Shown here piece by piece: positions 5,507-5,939 of a DNA stretch of 5,939 nucleotides. Position 1 is the stretch's first letter, and every line of letters begins with the position of its first letter. The notes under the pieces were generated by a model. It worked only from the letters and a program-made list of their open reading frames with translations. It did no database searches and was not told the origin of the DNA. The DNA is from Ruminococcaceae bacterium UBA4306 (lineage in GTDB: Bacteria > Bacillota > Clostridia > Oscillospirales > Acutalibacteraceae): positions 1 to 5,939 of the forward strand of contig DGUQ01000111.1 of the NCBI GenBank assembly GCA_002394725.1, in the 5' to 3' direction. The position numbers and the translations under genes are program-made.

Positions 5507-5527
5507 ATTTGCGAATCATTCGCAAAT
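5507..5527. promoter_or_regulatory. Downstream Fur-family operator (predicted)
   Basis: This is a perfect 10-1-10 palindrome: ATTTGCGAAT, a central C, then ATTCGCAAAT. The inner TGCGAAT-C-ATTCGCA has the 7-1-7 form typical of Fur, Zur and PerR boxes. It covers the predicted transcription start and ends just before the ribosome binding site, so a bound repressor would block the promoter. Confidence 0.75.
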
Positions 5528-5539
5528 TGGAGGCAAACT

Positions 5540-5932
5540 ATGCCGAAATATATGACAAAACAACGCAAGCTGCTCACCGATTATCTCACACAGCATATCG
5601 ATGAAAACCTCTCGGCAGGCCGGATCGCGCAGGCGCTGTCCGAGACCGTCAGCAAGAGCGCGGTCTACCGCAACCTCTCCGACATGGAAGCGGAGGGCAA
5701 GCTCCACCGCGTTGCGACCGGCGGCAATCGCGAGGTGATCTACCGCTATTCGGGCGGCGCCTCGTGCTCGCAAAGCCTGCACCTGAGCTGTACAAAATGC
5801 GGCAAGACCGTGCATATGCAAAAGCAGCTCGCCGACAGGCTGGTGGACAAGGTCGCACAGAGTGATGACTTTGCCATCGACAAGGGCGAGACCGTGATCT
5901 ACGGCGTATGCGCAGGCTGTCAAAACAAATAA
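5540..5932 (+). CDS. Fur-family metal-responsive transcriptional repressor, possibly Zur-like
   Basis: This 130-residue protein has the Fur-family layout. An N-terminal winged helix spans about residues 5-70, with the recognition region SKSAVYRNLSDMEAEGKL (38-55). A C-terminal dimerisation domain carries two CxxC pairs, C84-C87 and C124-C127, the usual structural zinc site. The usual HHxH stretch before the first CxxC is changed to CSQSLH (76-81). C76, H81 and H92 remain as candidate regulatory metal ligands. A cysteine there is more like Zur than PerR or Fur, but a zinc role is inference. The ATG at 5540 is chosen because GGAGG (5529-5533) lies six bases upstream. The frame stays open to a TTG at 5462, but that lies in the operator and upstream of the promoter. 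The two matching palindromes flanking its promoter indicate autoregulation. An ATG lies three bases after the stop, so a co-transcribed gene may follow. Confidence 0.92.
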   Translation: MPKYMTKQRKLLTDYLTQHIDENLSAGRIAQALSETVSKSAVYRNLSDMEAEGKLHRVATGGNREVIYRYSGGASCSQSLHLSCTKCGKTVHMQKQLADRLVDKVAQSDDFAIDKGETVIYGVCAGCQNK

Positions 5933-5939
5933 CACATGA

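Noticed and set aside
5462..5539. Upstream TTG start extending the Fur-family protein by 26 residues
   Set aside because: The TTG lies inside the upstream operator and before the predicted transcription start, has no ribosome binding site, and the added residues are not family-like.
5936..5939. ATG just after the Fur-family stop codon
   Set aside because: It could start a downstream gene, but only four bases remain and no clear Shine-Dalgarno precedes it, so it is not annotated.

Overview
The window looks like chromosomal DNA of a gut-type clostridial Firmicute, probably Oscillospiraceae/Ruminococcaceae. The evidence is the hisS-aspS operon typical of Firmicutes, the GGAGG/AAGGAG ribosome binding sites, the moderately high GC content of the genes, and gaps packed with short hairpin repeats and miniature inverted-repeat elements. 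The genus cannot be fixed from the sequence alone.

Layout, left to right. Positions 1-50 hold a terminator-like hairpin from an upstream gene outside the window. Positions 51-260 are a 210-bp miniature inverted-repeat element (family A) that ends 4 bp before the ribosome binding site of a small lipoprotein gene (276-851, +). Positions 852-1258 hold no gene. They carry an array of small hairpins with an internal 109-bp duplication, then two terminators between the convergent lipoprotein gene and aspS. aspS (1259-3052, -) and hisS (3473-4765, -) encode aspartyl- and histidyl-tRNA synthetase, and hisS is transcribed first. The 420-bp gap between them is filled by a second hairpin array (3074-3256) and a second family A element (3262-3465). 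Positions 4766-5539 hold no gene. They contain two copies of another inverted-repeat element (family B), one with an 87-bp insertion, then a probable leftward promoter for hisS-aspS and a rightward promoter with two operators. The last gene (5540-5932, +) is a small Fur-family metal-responsive repressor.

The two synthetases charge tRNA for translation and form a standard housekeeping operon, here stretched by repeats. The Fur-family gene faces away from them and appears to be autoregulated: one palindrome lies just upstream of its -35 box and a near-identical one covers its predicted transcription start. The lipoprotein has no recognised function.

The most interesting material is non-coding. 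Two hairpin arrays at different loci keep the same order of stems, while most differences fall in the loops. The two family A elements share arms and core, but the core is inverted relative to the arms. No complete new defence or mobile system, CRISPR array, RNA gene or transposase gene was found.
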